A DNA stretch of 64,000 bases from Prochilodus magdalenae (GCA_024036415.1 JAMWET010000707.1:85001-149000), one strand, 5' to 3'; positions 1 to 13,176 are shown, counted from the stretch's first letter. The notes: generated by a model not told the origin, from the sequence alone. Numbers and translations are program-made.

Positions 1-299
1 TCTTTAAGGTGGTCTCAGTGTTTGTGTACTCATGAACTATAAAACCCTAAACAGACTGACTCTTCATCTTCACTGCCTCTGCCTCGGTCCACTGCAGTCC
101 AGCTCGGTGGCCCTCCTCTCCGTGTCCAGCGAGTGTGTTTTTTAGGGAGGAGATGTTAACACACACAGCGTATATTTTCCAGCCACTCAGCAGGAAACGC
201 ATCATCGCTCATTGTGGGAGACGTGTGCACTGTTTTTACAGGAAAGTGCAAAAATAACCCGGAGCCAAAGGTTCCACCGGAGCTCCGCTGGACAAGGCA

Positions 300-600
300 T
301 GAACATGGAGATGCAGGAAAGGGGACTTCTTAAGAGAGAGGGGGGAGTGAGGGCGAGAGAGAGGGTGAGGCATAAAGAAAGAATGGCAATAGCAGAGACA
401 GAAAAAGAGAGAGATGGAGAGAGAGACACGGAGAAGAGAGAGTTAGGCATTGAGAGAAAATGAGAAAGAGGGAGAGAGGAAGAGAGATAGAGAGAGACAG
501 AGAAAGAAGGATTTAGAGATGGAGAAAGAAGAGGGAGCGTGTGAGAGAAGAAAGACAGAAGAGATGGAGAGATAATCAGTGAGAGGAATAAAGAAGAAAG
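300..600. repeat. Purine-rich (GA) tract
   Basis: A degenerate AG/GAGA-rich run, almost free of pyrimidines on the plus strand. It gives open frames on both strands that are low complexity (Ser/Leu-rich or Arg/Glu-rich) and not coding. Positions 1-299 show nothing recognisable. Confidence 0.8.
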
Positions 601-655
601 AAAGTGAATGCAAAGAAAAAGAGTGGGGAACGAAAGAAGCTAAATGCTAATGCTA

Positions 656-953
656 ACAAATACACACACCACACACACACACCACACACACAGACCACGC
701 ACACACACCACACACACACACACAAACACACACACACAGACCACACACACACGCATGCATATACACACACACACCACACACAGACACACACACAGACACA
801 CACACAAACACACACACAGACCACACACACACGCATGCATATACACACACACACCACACACAGACACACACACACCACACACAGACACACACAGACACAC
901 ACACACATACACACACACACACACAGACACACAGACCCCACACACACACAGAC

Positions 954-984
<31 letters not shown>

Positions 985-1059
985 GACACACACACACACA
1001 CAAACACACACACAGACCACACACACACGCATGCATATACACACACACACCACACACAG

Positions 1060-1091
<32 letters not shown>

Positions 1092-1168
1092 ACAGACCCC
1101 ACACACACACAGACACACACAGACACACACATACACACACATACAGACACACACACAGACCACACACA
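656..1168. repeat. CA-rich micro/minisatellite
   Basis: About 510 bp of CA repeats interrupted by CAGA and CCAC variants. A composite block containing GCATGCATATAC recurs at about 753, 833 and 1029, so longer units have been duplicated inside the CA tract. The His/Thr and Cys/Val open frames are repeat artefacts. Confidence 0.9.
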
Positions 1169-1815
1169 AGATCGGCCCTTCATGAGAACGCGTCTGAAGG
1201 TGGAGCTCCTCTCAGATGAGGAAAACCCCAGAGAAGGTTTTTTGTTTCCATCAGTGGAAAAAAGCTGAAGTGGTGTATTTCTCATTCTTTCACTCTCAGT
1301 TAATCACTCCGTCACTCCGTCACTCCGTCACAGTGAAGAGATACAAGACTCTTCATGGCGGGGGCGGGGCTGGGGGCAGCGGCGGGAGCTCGAACCGAAA
1401 TTAGGCATCCGGAAGTGATGAGGGCACCTTGAAGTAAGGACGGTGAAGCCCTGCAGCGCGGCTGTATCACCACCTGACGGGAGGAGGGAATGTGCTGCCT
1501 GGGCCGCTCTGCGCTGGCTGGAAGTGACCTGCCTGCCGTCCCGACCCATTCCCATTCGGCCTGTTAGCGAAAGAGCGCTGGCCTGTGTGATCCCACATCA
1601 GCTGGGCAAGGTTCTCCATCCTAAAGCCGGGATTTGATCTGATTCAGTCACAACATCAATCCCTAATATCAGAATTCCCAGACATTTTGAAGGAGAAAAG
1701 GCCCAGTTACGTGTGTGGGGGTGTGTCCTTTGCACAAGCCCCGCCCATTCATCACTCACTGTACTCTAACAGGACGCGGTTATATTTGATATACTTGGGA
1801 CACAGGTCTTCTGCT
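1169..1815. other. No gene seen
   Basis: Mixed-composition sequence with a GC-richer patch around 1360-1560. Short open frames have no recognisable domain and no splice-site support. Confidence 0.5.
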
Positions 1816-1818
1816 TAG

Positions 1819-1843
1819 GGAGAGAGAGAGAGAGAGAGAGAGG

Positions 1844-1884
<41 letters not shown>

Positions 1885-1936
1885 GGAGAGAGGGAGAGAG
1901 GGAGAGAGAGAGAGGGAGAGAGAGAGAGAGAGAGAG
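1819..1936. repeat. (GA)n microsatellite
   Basis: A 118-bp run of GAGA with periodic GGGA interruptions. Confidence 0.92.
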
Positions 1937-3184
1937 GAGGAAGCATGTTTGAGGAGGAAAAGCGTCAAACATCCTCCATTCCTGAAGCGTGCGCTCATTT
2001 CCCAGCGTGTGTGTCACTAAGAGGAGCTCGCCTCGCCTCGCCTCGCCTCAGGACCAACAACAGCCTTAGCTTCATCTCACTGAATGAGCAGCGGAGTAAG
2101 AGGCTGCCCCTTCTCGCCCTGAAGCCACTGAACACACGGACGGTGCTGAACCCTCACCACACACAACGCGGTGTGGTTGCCCCCTAAATGAATCACCCAA
2201 ACTGATTCAGAAGCTTCCGCACACTTACACCACTACCGCTGTCGCTGGTCCTGCCTCAGAGGAGCGAAACCGCTGACCTGCGACTCAAACTCAAATGACC
2301 TGCTCGGCATTAGAAGGCAGGGCGAGGAACGCTGCAGGAGCTTCCCAAACTGGAGCTCAAGCTGATGGTGGACCAGCCAATCTGGCCCCATCAAACCCCA
2401 CCTAAAGCAGCGCCAATTCTAACCAAAATCTCAGCTCCGGAGTCATTCCGCTAGTACACTGATTCATTATAGGGGAACCTTCATCTCTGTGCTTCCCATT
2501 CCGGGGTCCGGAACGCTGGAGGAACGTACATATCCATATGTGGATAAATATACTATGGATCTCCAGCAGCTAGAAGAAGTAGCTAGCTCTTTATTCCCAG
2601 CACGGACATCACGGCAAAGGCTGGGAAGAGACGGAGGAGGGACAGTTTTAGAGGAAGTGAGGAAGAGAGTGACCGAGAGAGACTGGACTGGTTGTCGAGA
2701 GCTGAAGGAGACTTAAGGATATGAGACAGTCTCACGGCTAACGGGAAAACACCCACAGCAGAGTGTTGATCCCTGATCATGTAATTCAAGGAAAACTGTA
2801 GCCTGGAGTTTTGCAGTCTTCCAGGGTGCACCTCGTGTTTCAGGCTGCATGCGCAGAAACCTCATCTCTCGGTAAAGTAGGTTTGGTCAGTCTGAGTCCA
2901 GCTCACCACAGATGAGCAGTGGAAGTATGAAGCTGTAACAGAGGAATGTTACTCCACCTTGTAACCCCACACGGTTCTATCTCGTCTGACGTTTCATCGC
3001 TGGTGTCATGCCAAATTCCAGCTCCCTGGCAGGATCCGGGTCCCCTTCGTGTGCACACGCGTCATGCAGGTATATGGACCAACTTCTGGAGGTGTGTCTC
3101 TTTGAGGAACTGAACTAAACCGTCTCCTGGAAAGAATGGACGCTGGAGTGAAGCTGGGAAACACTGAGCACTCAAACGCCATCA
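1937..3184. other. No gene seen
   Basis: Unique-looking sequence without a recognisable coding exon, RNA or clear repeat. The small direct repeat of CGCCT at 2029-2047 is trivial. Confidence 0.5.
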
Positions 3185-3186
3185 TC

Positions 3187-3640
3187 AAAGTGCATCAAAG
3201 ACCTACAGAAGTCTGTCTCTCAGTATGGCGTCGGGCCGCCGTGTTCGCTAACCCAACACGCCAGACGTCTCGGTATGGAGCTGTAGAGGTTCCTGATGGA
3301 GTCCTGTGATAATCCATCCCATGCAGCTTGAACATCTTCACACAGTTCCTGCAGATGGTGCGGTAGGGGTGGAGGTGGAGGGACACCAGGTCTTCCGGAC
3401 GTGTGACTAAAGACCGTTCATCTTGGTGCTGACCACGGCGCCTCCACACACGGATTCGTTGGGCGTCTCTAGCAAGACTAAAGCGGGACTCGTCACTGAA
3501 GATGACCCGCTGCCATTCTGAGTCACTCCATGACAGTCTGGTATGACACCACTGCAGTGTTTGGTGACGGTGACGTGGTGTTGAGGACAGTCGTGGTAAC
3601 GGTCTGTGTGCGTGTAGTCCTGAGTCTCGCGATGGCGAAC
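3187..3640 (-). pseudogene. Tc1-like transposase remnant (copy D)
   Basis: Read on the minus strand, this matches the other Tc1 remnants at 6213, 7794 and 33991. It carries the stretch around FSDESRFSL (second catalytic aspartate region) and the transposase C-terminus ending in GGP-PY and a stop. The middle of the protein, including the third catalytic acidic residue and the block before HHLQELCED, is missing. The 5' part stops matching near 3640, so this copy is truncated. Frameshifts make it non-functional. Confidence 0.75.
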
Positions 3641-4135
3641 CCGCCCACCAGGCTGCATTCCTGCTGATTGATCCCGTGCAGCTGTTCTGTTGATGAAGAG
3701 TGTGTGTAGTAGCTGGGTGGTTCCTGACGTTAGAGGATGAATCACCTGTTGGCTGTTCTGTGTGGAAGTCGGATGAAGGGTGGGCTGTGACTGCTGCACA
3801 CTGCTGCGTGTTTAACGTTACACCCCGGGTAAACAGCGCAGCCCGCAGTACAGTAGCACTGACGGGCTATTGTACGTTCAGGTTCAGAAAGTCAGAGTAA
3901 TTAATTTCCCTATTGTAAAGCTGGCAGGGCACAAAGAGCCGAGTTCTTCAGCCATTACTCATCAGCGGGCGAGCGTCCACACCTGGCCGTGTTCTCTAGC
4001 TTGTTTTCTCACTCTGTATCTGTCATTACGGATCAGTCCGTCTGGCCGTCTGTCTGTCAGCTAATCCGTCTCTCTCTCACCTCTGTGTCATTTCAGAGCT
4101 GAAGGCCTGCCAGTAGTGCTGACTGTATGTTCTCT

Positions 4136-4192
4136 CCGTCTCTCTCTCTCTCTCTCCCTCTCTTTCCCTCTCTCTCTCACACACACACACAC
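4136..4192. repeat. (CT)n/(CA)n microsatellite
   Basis: A short CTCT run that passes into CACA. Confidence 0.8.
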
Positions 4193-4298
4193 TGTCGTGG
4201 CTGACTAATGCTGTAGCTATCCCGCCGGGCAAAGCCATGTCTTTCAGCACGGCTAACTGCTCCAAACTCACCCCATTAGCTTGCTGCAGTCGCTGCTG

Positions 4299-5495
4299 CT
4301 GATACTGAATATACTGGATACTGAATAATTCATAGTGGATACTAATAATTCATAGTGGATACTGAATAATTCATAGTGGATACTAATAATTCATAGTAGA
4401 TACTGAATAATTCATAGTGGATACTGAATAATTCATAGTGGATACTGAATAATTCATAGTAGATACTGAATAATTCATAGTGGATACTGAATAATTCATA
4501 GTGAATACTGAATAATTCATAGTGGATACTGAATAATTCATAGTGGATACTGAATAATCCATAGTGGATACTGAATAATTCATAGCGGATACTGAATAAT
4601 TCATAGTGGATACTGAATAATCCATAGTGGATACTGAATAATTCATAGTGGATACTAAATAATTCATAGTGGATGCTGAATAATTCATAGTAGATGCTGA
4701 ATAATTCATAGTGGATACTGAACAATTCATAGTGGATAGTGAATAATTCATACTGGATACTGAATAATTCATAGTGGATACTGAATAATTCATAGTGGAT
4801 ACTGAATAATTCATAGTAGATACTGAATAATTCATAGTGGATACTGAACAATTCATACTGGATACTGAATAATTCATACTGGATACTGAATAATTCATAG
4901 TGGATACTGAATAATTCATAGTGGATACTGAATAATTCATAGTAGATACTGAATAATTCATAGTAGATACTGAATAATTCATAGTGGATACTGAATAATT
5001 CATAGAGGATACTGAATAATTCATAGTGGATACTGAACAATTCATACTGGATAGTGAATAATTCATACTGGATACTGAATAATTCATAGTGGATACTGAA
5101 TAATTCATAGTAGATACTGAATAATTCATAGTAGATACTGAATAATTCATAGTGGATACTGAATAATTCATAGAGGATACTGAATAATTCATAGTGGATA
5201 CTGAATAATTCATAGTGGATACTGAATAATTCATAGTGGATACTGAATAATTCATAGTAGATACTGAATAATTCATAGAGGATACTGAATAATTCATAGT
5301 AGATACTGAATAATTCATAGAGGATACTGAATAATTCATAGTAGATACTGAATAATTCATAGTGGATACTGAATAATTCATAGTAGATACTGAATAATTC
5401 ATAGAGGATACTGAATAATTCATAGTAGATACTGAATAATTCATAGAGGATACTGAATAATTCATAGTGGATACTGAATAATTCATAGTGGACAG
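4299..5495. repeat. 21-bp minisatellite, array 1
   Basis: About 57 tandem copies of a 21-bp unit whose core is ACTGAATAATTCATAG preceded by TGGAT or TAGAT. Variants (GTGG/GTAG/GAGG, GAAC for GAAT) are distributed irregularly. The unit length is a multiple of three and lacks stops on the minus strand, which explains 367- and 430-codon repeat frames there. A second array of the same family lies at 21053-21712. Confidence 0.97.
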
Positions 5496-6212
5496 TGGTA
5501 ATTAGATACAGTCGTCTGTAGAGTATGTGTCTATGCGGATTATCAGATTTATAGTGTTTTAGGTTCTGCTCCTCCAGCAGCAGGGTCTGGCTCGTGTCAG
5601 TGAGATTCCAGTAAATGTGTGTTTGTGCAATCACACATGACCAAAACTAACCGCACACACACACCCACCACACACACCCCCCCGCTCTGTGGCTACCTCC
5701 AGTATGACTGATAAAAATAACCACAAATCTCTTATTGTTAATGCTCCGTACCACGAAGCCCTCCCAAACAGCTGGCATTTCCCACTTTCGAAGAACAGCG
5801 CACCGACCGAAATAGAGACCCTATTTATAACCGAGGTAAACAAGCAAACAAGCTTTCAGGGAATACCTTTGGCCGGGAGCGGGTGAATTCCCATCCATCT
5901 GAAAGCTGCTATTCCTTTTTTTGCTTATGGTGGGACAAAGCATCTGGCACGGTTCCAGCACGGCTAACATATTAGCATTGTTCTACCTTCATTCCTTCAT
6001 CTCCAGCCAGCTCACCGCGAGCGGTTTCGGCCCTGATGTGGCCTGTGCCAGCCTGTGTGTTGTAGCGAGTGAAGGTTTCCTGTATGCACAGAGATTATCC
6101 CATTCTACCCTGCAGGGAACGTCCGTCACCATCAACAACACATCACCTACCCATTACTACACCTACTCCAGCATTCCAGTTTCACTGTCGGCCGCACATG
6201 TGGCGTAAGGAA
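5496..6212. other. No gene seen
   Basis: Mixed sequence with a short CA/CCCC patch near 5655-5690. No coding exon or RNA gene recognised. Confidence 0.5.
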
Positions 6213-6842
6213 GGGCGGGTCTTATCTCTGTACCGGACTGACCCAACACCACCATTACAGACCTCCAGCGAGCAGTGGTGTCCTCCATGAGTCATCCTGT
6301 TAGTGCAGCACCATCGGCAGACGGCTGCACCACGCAGGACTACATGCACACAGACCGTTACCACGACTGTCCTTAACACCACGTCACCGTCACCAAAGAC
6401 TGCAGTGGTGTCGTACCAGACTGTCATGGAGTGACTCAGAATGGCAGCGGGTCATCTTCAGTGACGAGTCCCGCTTTAGTCTTGGTGGAGACGCCCAACG
6501 AATCCGTGTGTGGAGGCATCGTGGTCAGGCCTAAGCTGAGCGGTTAGACATGGTGTCACTCCACCTCCAACCCTACCGCACCATCTGCAGGAACTGTGTG
6601 AGGATGTTCAAGCTGCATGGGATGGATTATCACAGGACACCATCAGGAACCTCTACAGCTCCATACCGAGACGTCTGGCGTGTTGGGTTAGTAAACACGG
6701 CGGCCCAACGCCATACTGAGAGACAGACTTCTGTATGTGTAGCTCAATAAATATTGATCATATCAGTCTAAATTTATCACCAGTTATTGATCCTGGTCTC
6801 CTTTATCCTCCTTCCCAACACCACCTGCACTCCCACACCTCC
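6213..6842 (+). pseudogene. Tc1-like transposase remnant (copy A)
   Basis: In successive frames the sequence reads as a Tc1/mariner transposase: a DLQRAV-like helix-turn-helix end, then STIGRRLHHAGLHAHRPL and SEWQRVIFSDESRFSLGGD (catalytic core with the second Asp). It then jumps to HHLQELCEDVQAAWDGLSQ and the C-terminal GGP-PY stop near 6718. The missing middle would hold the third catalytic residue. It is nearly identical over about 600 bp to the copies at 7794 and 33991, including a shared 3' tail that ends in CACTCCCACACCTCC. Confidence 0.8.
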
Positions 6843-7190
6843 ATGGGCCTGTACCGACTCAGGTGAAACTACGGCACTACCGCATAAGCACTTTGGGAAA
6901 GTTTGGAAGAGTCTTATGGTCAATGGCGACCTCAGACGACCTGTGGATTCAGGTTAACCACGCCGGTGCCACATGTGGCTCCTCTACTTGGCATATGACG
7001 TAGGTACGGAATTGACGACGCGGCTGCAGTAAATGTTAGCTAAGTCGTCACTTTCTGCACCGCCTGCAAAAGCACGGCAACCGAAGAGAGGAGACGGCAG
7101 AGTGCTGACGGCTGTGCTGCGCGACTTCCTTTTGACATTTTTGAATGGGGATTTTTCTGATATCTAATGAATTCTCAGAAGAGTTTCGGG

Positions 7191-7475
7191 TCACACGTGA
7201 TTGTTTTCTTTGTTCTCGTCTTTCGTGCCGGAGCCCGTACAGCTGAGCAGGCTGCTTTCATCTAGCTCCACCTCCCCCAACCAACTCCATCTCTGTGCAC
7301 CTTGCACGATGCTAATTGCAGTGCATACCTGCACGCACGGATCATCAAGAGGAACCACAAACGCCAGCTTCACACTCAAACCGAGCTGATCTTTATCTTT
7401 CTGGAAGATTCTCAGAAACTGGTCATAAACTGCCTTAATTCTTTCTCTACACTGAACACCCGGACCTCCATCCAC
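7191..7475 (-). pseudogene. Possible Myb/SANT-like fragment
   Basis: A 94-codon minus-strand frame contains QCRERIKAVYDQFLRI. This resembles the end of a Myb/SANT-like DNA-binding trihelix of the kind found in transposon-derived fish proteins, where a Q-C-R motif precedes a basic helix. Only this helix looks protein-like; the rest has no recognised domain and no splice context was established. It could be a chance frame. Confidence 0.25.
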
Positions 7476-7793
7476 ACCATGAGCGGATTTCTACCTCCTC
7501 ATCCCTTCTTCTCCAGGACCCATCAGGGCTGGTGCTGCGGAGGGTGGGGTATATACCGTATATGATGTGCTACGGTGTTTATCTGAAACAGTATAATAGA
7601 CGCCATAGTGGACATCTCAACATCAGCGGACACTAACACTGCGGGTTCAGTTACTGTATTCTGAGCACCCTGCTGCTCCACATCCAGGACCAATTATCCT
7701 CGGATTCTAATCAAACGGGCAGTTGGGAAGTGTTCAAACTTATGAAACTTGGTGGGTAGGATTGACACTGTGGGCCCTGCACATGATCTGCAA

Positions 7794-8408
7794 GGACGGG
7801 TCTTATCTCTGTACCTGACTGACCCAACACCACCAATACAGACCTCCAGCAAGCAGTGGTGTTCTCCATGGGTCATCCTGCTAGTGCAGCACCATTGGCA
7901 GACGGCTGCACCACGCAGGACTACATGCACACAGACCGTTACCACGACTGTCCTTAACACCACGTCACCGTCACCAAAGACTGCAGTGGTGTCGTACCAG
8001 ACTGTCATGGAGTGACTCAGAATGGCAGCGGGTCATCTTCAGTGACGAGTCCCGCTTTAGTCTTGGTGGAGACGCCCAACGAATCCGTGTGTGGAGGCAC
8101 CGTGGATGAACAGTCTGTTGTCACACGCCACCCTTACCGCACCATCTGCAGGAACTGTGAGAGGATGTTGAAGCTGCATGGGATGGATTATCACAGGACT
8201 CCATCAGGAACCTCTACAGCTCCATACCGAGACGTCTGGCGTGTTGGGTTAGCAAACACGGCGGCCCGACGCCATACTGAGAGACAGACTTCTGTATGTG
8301 TAGCTCAATAAATATTGATCATATCAGTCTAAATTTATCACCAGTTATTGATCCTGGTCACCTTTATCCTCCTTCCCAGCAGCACAGCACTCCCACACCT
8401 CCTTCTGG
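7794..8408 (+). pseudogene. Tc1-like transposase remnant (copy B)
   Basis: Same architecture as copy A: GRRLHHAGLHAHRPL, SEWQRVIFSDESRFSLGGD, internal deletion, then the C-terminal LSQDSIRNLYSSI block and GGP-PY stop near 8279. A further small deletion lies at about 8103-8135 relative to the copy at 33991. It sits only about 950 bp from copy A in the same orientation. Confidence 0.8.
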
Positions 8409-9295
8409 GTGCAGCTGTTACTTTAGTACGGTGGTCGTATGTTAATCAGAGTGTATTCCAGAGTGTATGAACAGCAGGTTGGCCTTAAAGCACTCCCTAT
8501 ATGGTTTTCCAAAAACGTACCACAGACAAACAAGGAAAACATGCCTTATCTAGAACGTGGTGGTGCTCAGAGCATGACGCTGGCTTGAATGCATTCCTGA
8601 GATCAAAACAGCCTCAGCACAGCAGTCAAGGTCAGCCGCGGTGATTTGGTGTTTGAGTATCAATGACCCATCCATCCTCGCAGCCTGACTCGCTCTGTTT
8701 ACTCTACAGAGGCGCCGTTACAGACTACAGCCCAGCTCACCTCCAGCACCACATCGCATCACAGCCTCCACCCAGCCGCTCCTGCTAGGGCCCTACAGGT
8801 GGATACCTCATTAGTTCTGGGATAACAATGCGCACCTCTCACTGACACATCAAACCCCCGGTGAACACCATCCCTCTGCTCTCTCATTCTGCACTAAGGT
8901 TATGCTAAACTGCCCCCACCACCCTCGAGTTGTGAACTTGGAATTTCCTCAGCTGGGAACTCTTTGCTAACAGCCATGGTGACCACCAGCCCCCTTATCA
9001 GCCTTCTGAAGGGCTCCGGTACACTGTCAGCCGTAAGCTCTCACCTACAGCAGTGATGAGGTCATCTGTGTAATTCACTTAAAACCTCGTACACCTCTGA
9101 TTCCGGCTTCGCCCGGGGAGAGAAGCGCGTGAACGTCAGCAACGCAGGTCACTCTGGTACACAGGGAGTGAGTGGGAGCGAACGGGTCTGTGACTGGGTG
9201 AGAGGTTCACCTGAAATCAGCTTCAAACACCAGAACAGATACCAAAGTTCATCTACTGAAAACACACGGGCACAGAGAAACACTCAAACCCCACC
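8409..9295. other. No gene seen
   Basis: Mixed sequence; no coding exon, RNA gene or terminal inverted repeat recognised. Confidence 0.5.
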
Positions 9296-9634
9296 TCAGA
9301 GAGGGGGAGAGAGAGGGAGGGAGGGGCAGGGCAGAGAGAGGGGGCAGAGGAGAGAGAGAGGGAGGGAGAGAGAGAACAGAGAGAGAGAGAGGGGTGGACA
9401 GAGAGGGGAGAGAGAGAGGGAGAGGGGGAGACAGAGAGGGGGAGGGAGAGAGAAGGAGAGAGTGATAGAGAGAGGGGGCAGAGAGAAGAGAGAGTGGGGG
9501 AGAGAAGAGAGGGAGGGAGACAGAGAGACGGGGAGACAGAAAGAAGGACAGAGAGAGAGGGGTGGACAGAGAGTGGAGAGAGAGAGAGGGAGAGAGGGGG
9601 GCAGAAAGAGAGAGAGGGAGGGAGAGAGAGAGAG

Positions 9635-9680
<46 letters not shown>

Positions 9681-9699
9681 AGGGAGAAAGACAGAGAGA

Positions 9700-9749
<50 letters not shown>

Positions 9750-9815
9750 GGGAGAGTGTAAGAGAGAGAGAGGGAGAGAGAGAGGGAGATAGAGAACACA
9801 CACACACACTCTCTC
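9296..9815. repeat. GA-rich tract with GT and CA runs
   Basis: About 500 bp of degenerate GAGAGG repeats with a short GTGTGT insertion near 9700 and ACACAC at 9796. Long Arg/Glu and Ser/Leu open frames on the two strands are composition artefacts. A further CA/CACTCA run follows at 9886-9980. Confidence 0.9.
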
Positions 9816-10232
9816 TCGCAGTGAGGTGTAGGTGGTGAACGAGCGGGCGCACTGCCGATGAGGTCAATGGGAAGGTTTGGTATTCCACAAACACACACTC
9901 AGGAATACCCACTGCATTCCACACACACACTCACACACACAAACACACACACAAACACACACTCACACACACTGTGAGTGTGTATTTTACGATGACGAGC
10001 TTCTCGTAACCGTAGGTGTACACAAACCGGTCTCTCTCCTCAGCTGTCTGTGGCTGATTATGGGATTATGTCTGGTAGTAAAGGCTACATCTACACCACC
10101 TTCAAAAACCGGCCGAACGGAGGAACCAGCAGCGCATTAGACACACACTAGATTCAGATACCGCTGGGTGTCTTCCTGCCTCAGAGTACCGCCTGTCTCT
10201 CCGCACACATTATTACCCTGTTCTTCAATATT

Positions 10233-10801
10233 CAGGACCACCACAGAGCAGGTATGGTGTGGGTGGTGGATCATTCTCAGCACTGCAGTGACACTGACGT
10301 GGTGGTGGTGTGTTAGTGTGGGTGGTGCTGGTGTGAGTGGATCAGACACAGCAGTGCTGCTGGAGTGTTTAGACACTGTGTCCACTCACTGTCCACTCTA
10401 TTAGACACTCCTACCTTGCTGCTCCACCTTGTAGATGGACAGTCAGAGACGATAGCTCATCTGCTGCTGCACAGTGCAGTGTTGGTCATCCTCTAGTCCT
10501 TCATCAGTGGGCACAGGACGCTGCCCCACAGGGCCCTGCCCCACAGGACGCTGCCCCACAGGACGCTACCCACAGGACGCTGCCCCTCAGAACGCTGCCC
10601 ACAGGACGCTACCCACAGGACACTGCCCACAGGACGCTACCCACAGGAAGCCGCCCCACAGGACACTGTGGCTGGATAGTTTTGGTTGGGGGACGATTCT
10701 CACTCACACCAGCACCACACACACTGACACACAAAGAAAGTGGTGACGGGAGAATGCATCCACAGACCCACATCATACCTAGCCTTGTGGTCCGTGTCCT
10801 G
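10233..10801. mobile_element. Non-autonomous MITE (family C) with internal expansion
   Basis: It begins with CAGGACCACCACAGAGCAGG and ends near 10801 with a degenerate reverse complement (TTGTGGTCCGTGTCCTG). It shares about 270 bp with the better-preserved element at 59578-59998. No transposase sequence is present. Relative to that copy it carries an inserted 15-bp tandem repeat at about 10512-10668. hAT affiliation is a guess; no target duplication was seen. Confidence 0.75.
10512..10668. repeat. ~15-bp minisatellite inside MITE
   Basis: About ten imperfect copies of CCCACAGGACGCTGC. The sequence CACAGGACACTGCCCA occurs only once in the related element at 59868-59882, so the array arose by local expansion within this copy. 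Confidence 0.85.
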
Positions 10802-11384
10802 ACCCTACATATAACTACTGGTATCATACATGCATGGTCAGGTCCTGTTTCACCTCCGTCTCCAGAAAACACAGAAAGTGGGTTACGAGACTACGAGACG
10901 TGCGCACAGCCAGGAAAAACATCTGCCACGCACAAAACTCTGCTGAAACTCTGACGTCAGCACAGCATCCTGTCGAGGCATGCCGGCCTCACAGTCTACC
11001 TGCACAGGTAATCCTGAGGCTATTTTTAGCCAGGGAAGTGAGGAGAGGGCGTTCTGACGTCTACGGCATGAACAGTTGTGGCTTTCTGATGTCATTCACA
11101 CACCTCAACACCAATGCCAGCATCCGGCGTGACGGACAAAACATTCCTAAAGCTGTTATACCCTTATACTACACCCAGGGAGCCCGTCTTTCACATCCCC
11201 ACCTGTGGAAACGGCTCCACCTGCATACGGAGGAGGAAGAACGTCAAAGGAACACACTGTGACGTTTTCCAAACTGATCAGGTTCCTAACAACCACCTGG
11301 AAGACCAGGTACTTTTCCACAAACGCTAAAAGAATCAGAAGGCAACTGAGTTTACCATGGAAGAACCCAACGTTCCAGCTTCTA

Positions 11385-12775
11385 TAGTTATAATAATTAA
11401 TAACTTAATAATTATTAATAGTGTTGTTAAAATAGTTAGTAATTAAGTAGTTATAATAATAATGTAATAATAAATAATTTATTTGCTAATCATTTAATTA
11501 AAATAGTAATAGTACAGTTACAATAGTCAAGATGTGCTTATAATCGTAATAGTGCAGTTTGAGTTAGTAATGTTTTAATTACAATGGTTAGCAATAGAAG
11601 AGTTATAATACTTAGTAATAAAGCAGTTATAGCAGTCAGTTATAGAACATTAACACTAGTCAGTATCAGATCAGTTAAAATAGTCAACAACAAAATAGTA
11701 ATTATAGTCAGTGATATAGCACTTATAATAGCCAGTAACAGAGCAGGTATATTATCAGTAATAGAACAGTTATAAAAATCAGTAACAGAACATTTATAAT
11801 AGTCAGTAATAGAGCAGTTATAATTATAAGTAATAGATCATTCATAATAGTCAGTAATAGAGCAGTTATAATAATTAGTAATAGAACGTTTATAATAGTC
11901 ATGAATAGAACAGTCATAATCAGTGATCAAGCAGTTATAATAGTCAGTAATAGAGCAGTTATAATAGTCAGTAATAGAGCAGTTATAATAGTCAGTAATA
12001 GAGCAGTTATAATAATAGAGCAGTTATAATAATAGAGCAGTTATAACAGTCAGTAATAGAGCGGTTATAATAGAGCAGTTATAACAGTCAGTAATAGAGC
12101 GGTTATAATAGAGCAGTTATAACAGTCAGTAATAGAGCGGTTATAATAGAGCAGTTATAATAATAGAGCAGTTATAACAGTCAGTAATAGAGCAGTTATA
12201 ATAATAGAGCAGTTATAACAGTCAGTAATAGAGCGGTTATAATAGAGCAGTTATAACAGTCAGTAATAGAGCTGTTATAATAGAGCAGTTATACAGTCAG
12301 TAATAGAGCTGTTATAATAATAGAGCAGTTATAACAGTCAGTAATAGAGCGGTTATAATAGAGCAGTTATAATAATAGAGCAGTTATAACAGTCAGTAAT
12401 AGAGCAGTTATAATAATAGAGCAGTTATAATAGTAATAGAGCAATTATAATAATAGAGCAGTTATAACAGTCAGTAATAGAGCGGTTATAATAGAGCAGT
12501 TATAATAATAGAGCAGTTATAACAGTCAGTAATAGAGCAGTTATAATAATAGAGCAGTTATAATAGTAATAGAGCAATTATAATAATAGAGCAGTTATAA
12601 CAATAAGTATAGAGCGTTATAATAGAGCAGTAATAGAACAGTCAGTAATAGAGCGGTTATAATAGAGCAGTTATAATAATAGAGCAGTTATAACAGTCAG
12701 TAATAGAGCAGTTATAATAATAGAGCAGTTATAATAGGCAGTAATAGAGCAGTTATAACAGTCAGTAATAGTATA
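11385..12775. repeat. AT-rich minisatellite
   Basis: About 1.4 kb of variants on AATAGAGCAGTTATAA separated by CAGTCAGT or TAATAATAG. The left third (11385-11900) is diverged. The right part (11940-12770) is much more regular and mixes 15-bp and 24-bp units into longer composite repeats. Confidence 0.95.
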
Positions 12776-13117
12776 GGTCTGATCCCTTATAGTGTAATTA
12801 CAGTAGGAGTTGAAGGTGCAGCAGACTGATCGTAGCTCTGCTGCAGCCGTGCACTGAGACCATGCATGAGGAAGACAGGTAACCGACTCACATCATCCGC
12901 AGGCTTAATTTAGCTCAAGAGAAATTAGGCTGTATAACCACAGCGGAACTGCAGGCCTTGATCTGTGTTAGCCGGCGTAACTGACCACATCTCAGAGCAC
13001 CACAGGGCTTTCAGAAGTGTCAGTGTCAACACAACACTCCAGGCTTACCAACGGGATTTCAGCTCCACCATCACAATCACAACAACGACACAACAAGCAG
13101 GACCAAGTATATACATA

Positions 13118-13176
<59 letters not shown>

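Noticed and set aside
576..1285. Cys/Val-rich and His/Thr-rich frames
   Set aside because: CA microsatellite translations.
4342..5634. 430-codon minus-strand frame of YELFSI repeats
   Set aside because: It is the translation of the 21-bp minisatellite, whose length is a multiple of three and which lacks stops.
9129..9930. Arg/Glu-rich and Ser/Leu-rich frames
   Set aside because: GA-tract artefacts without splice or domain support.
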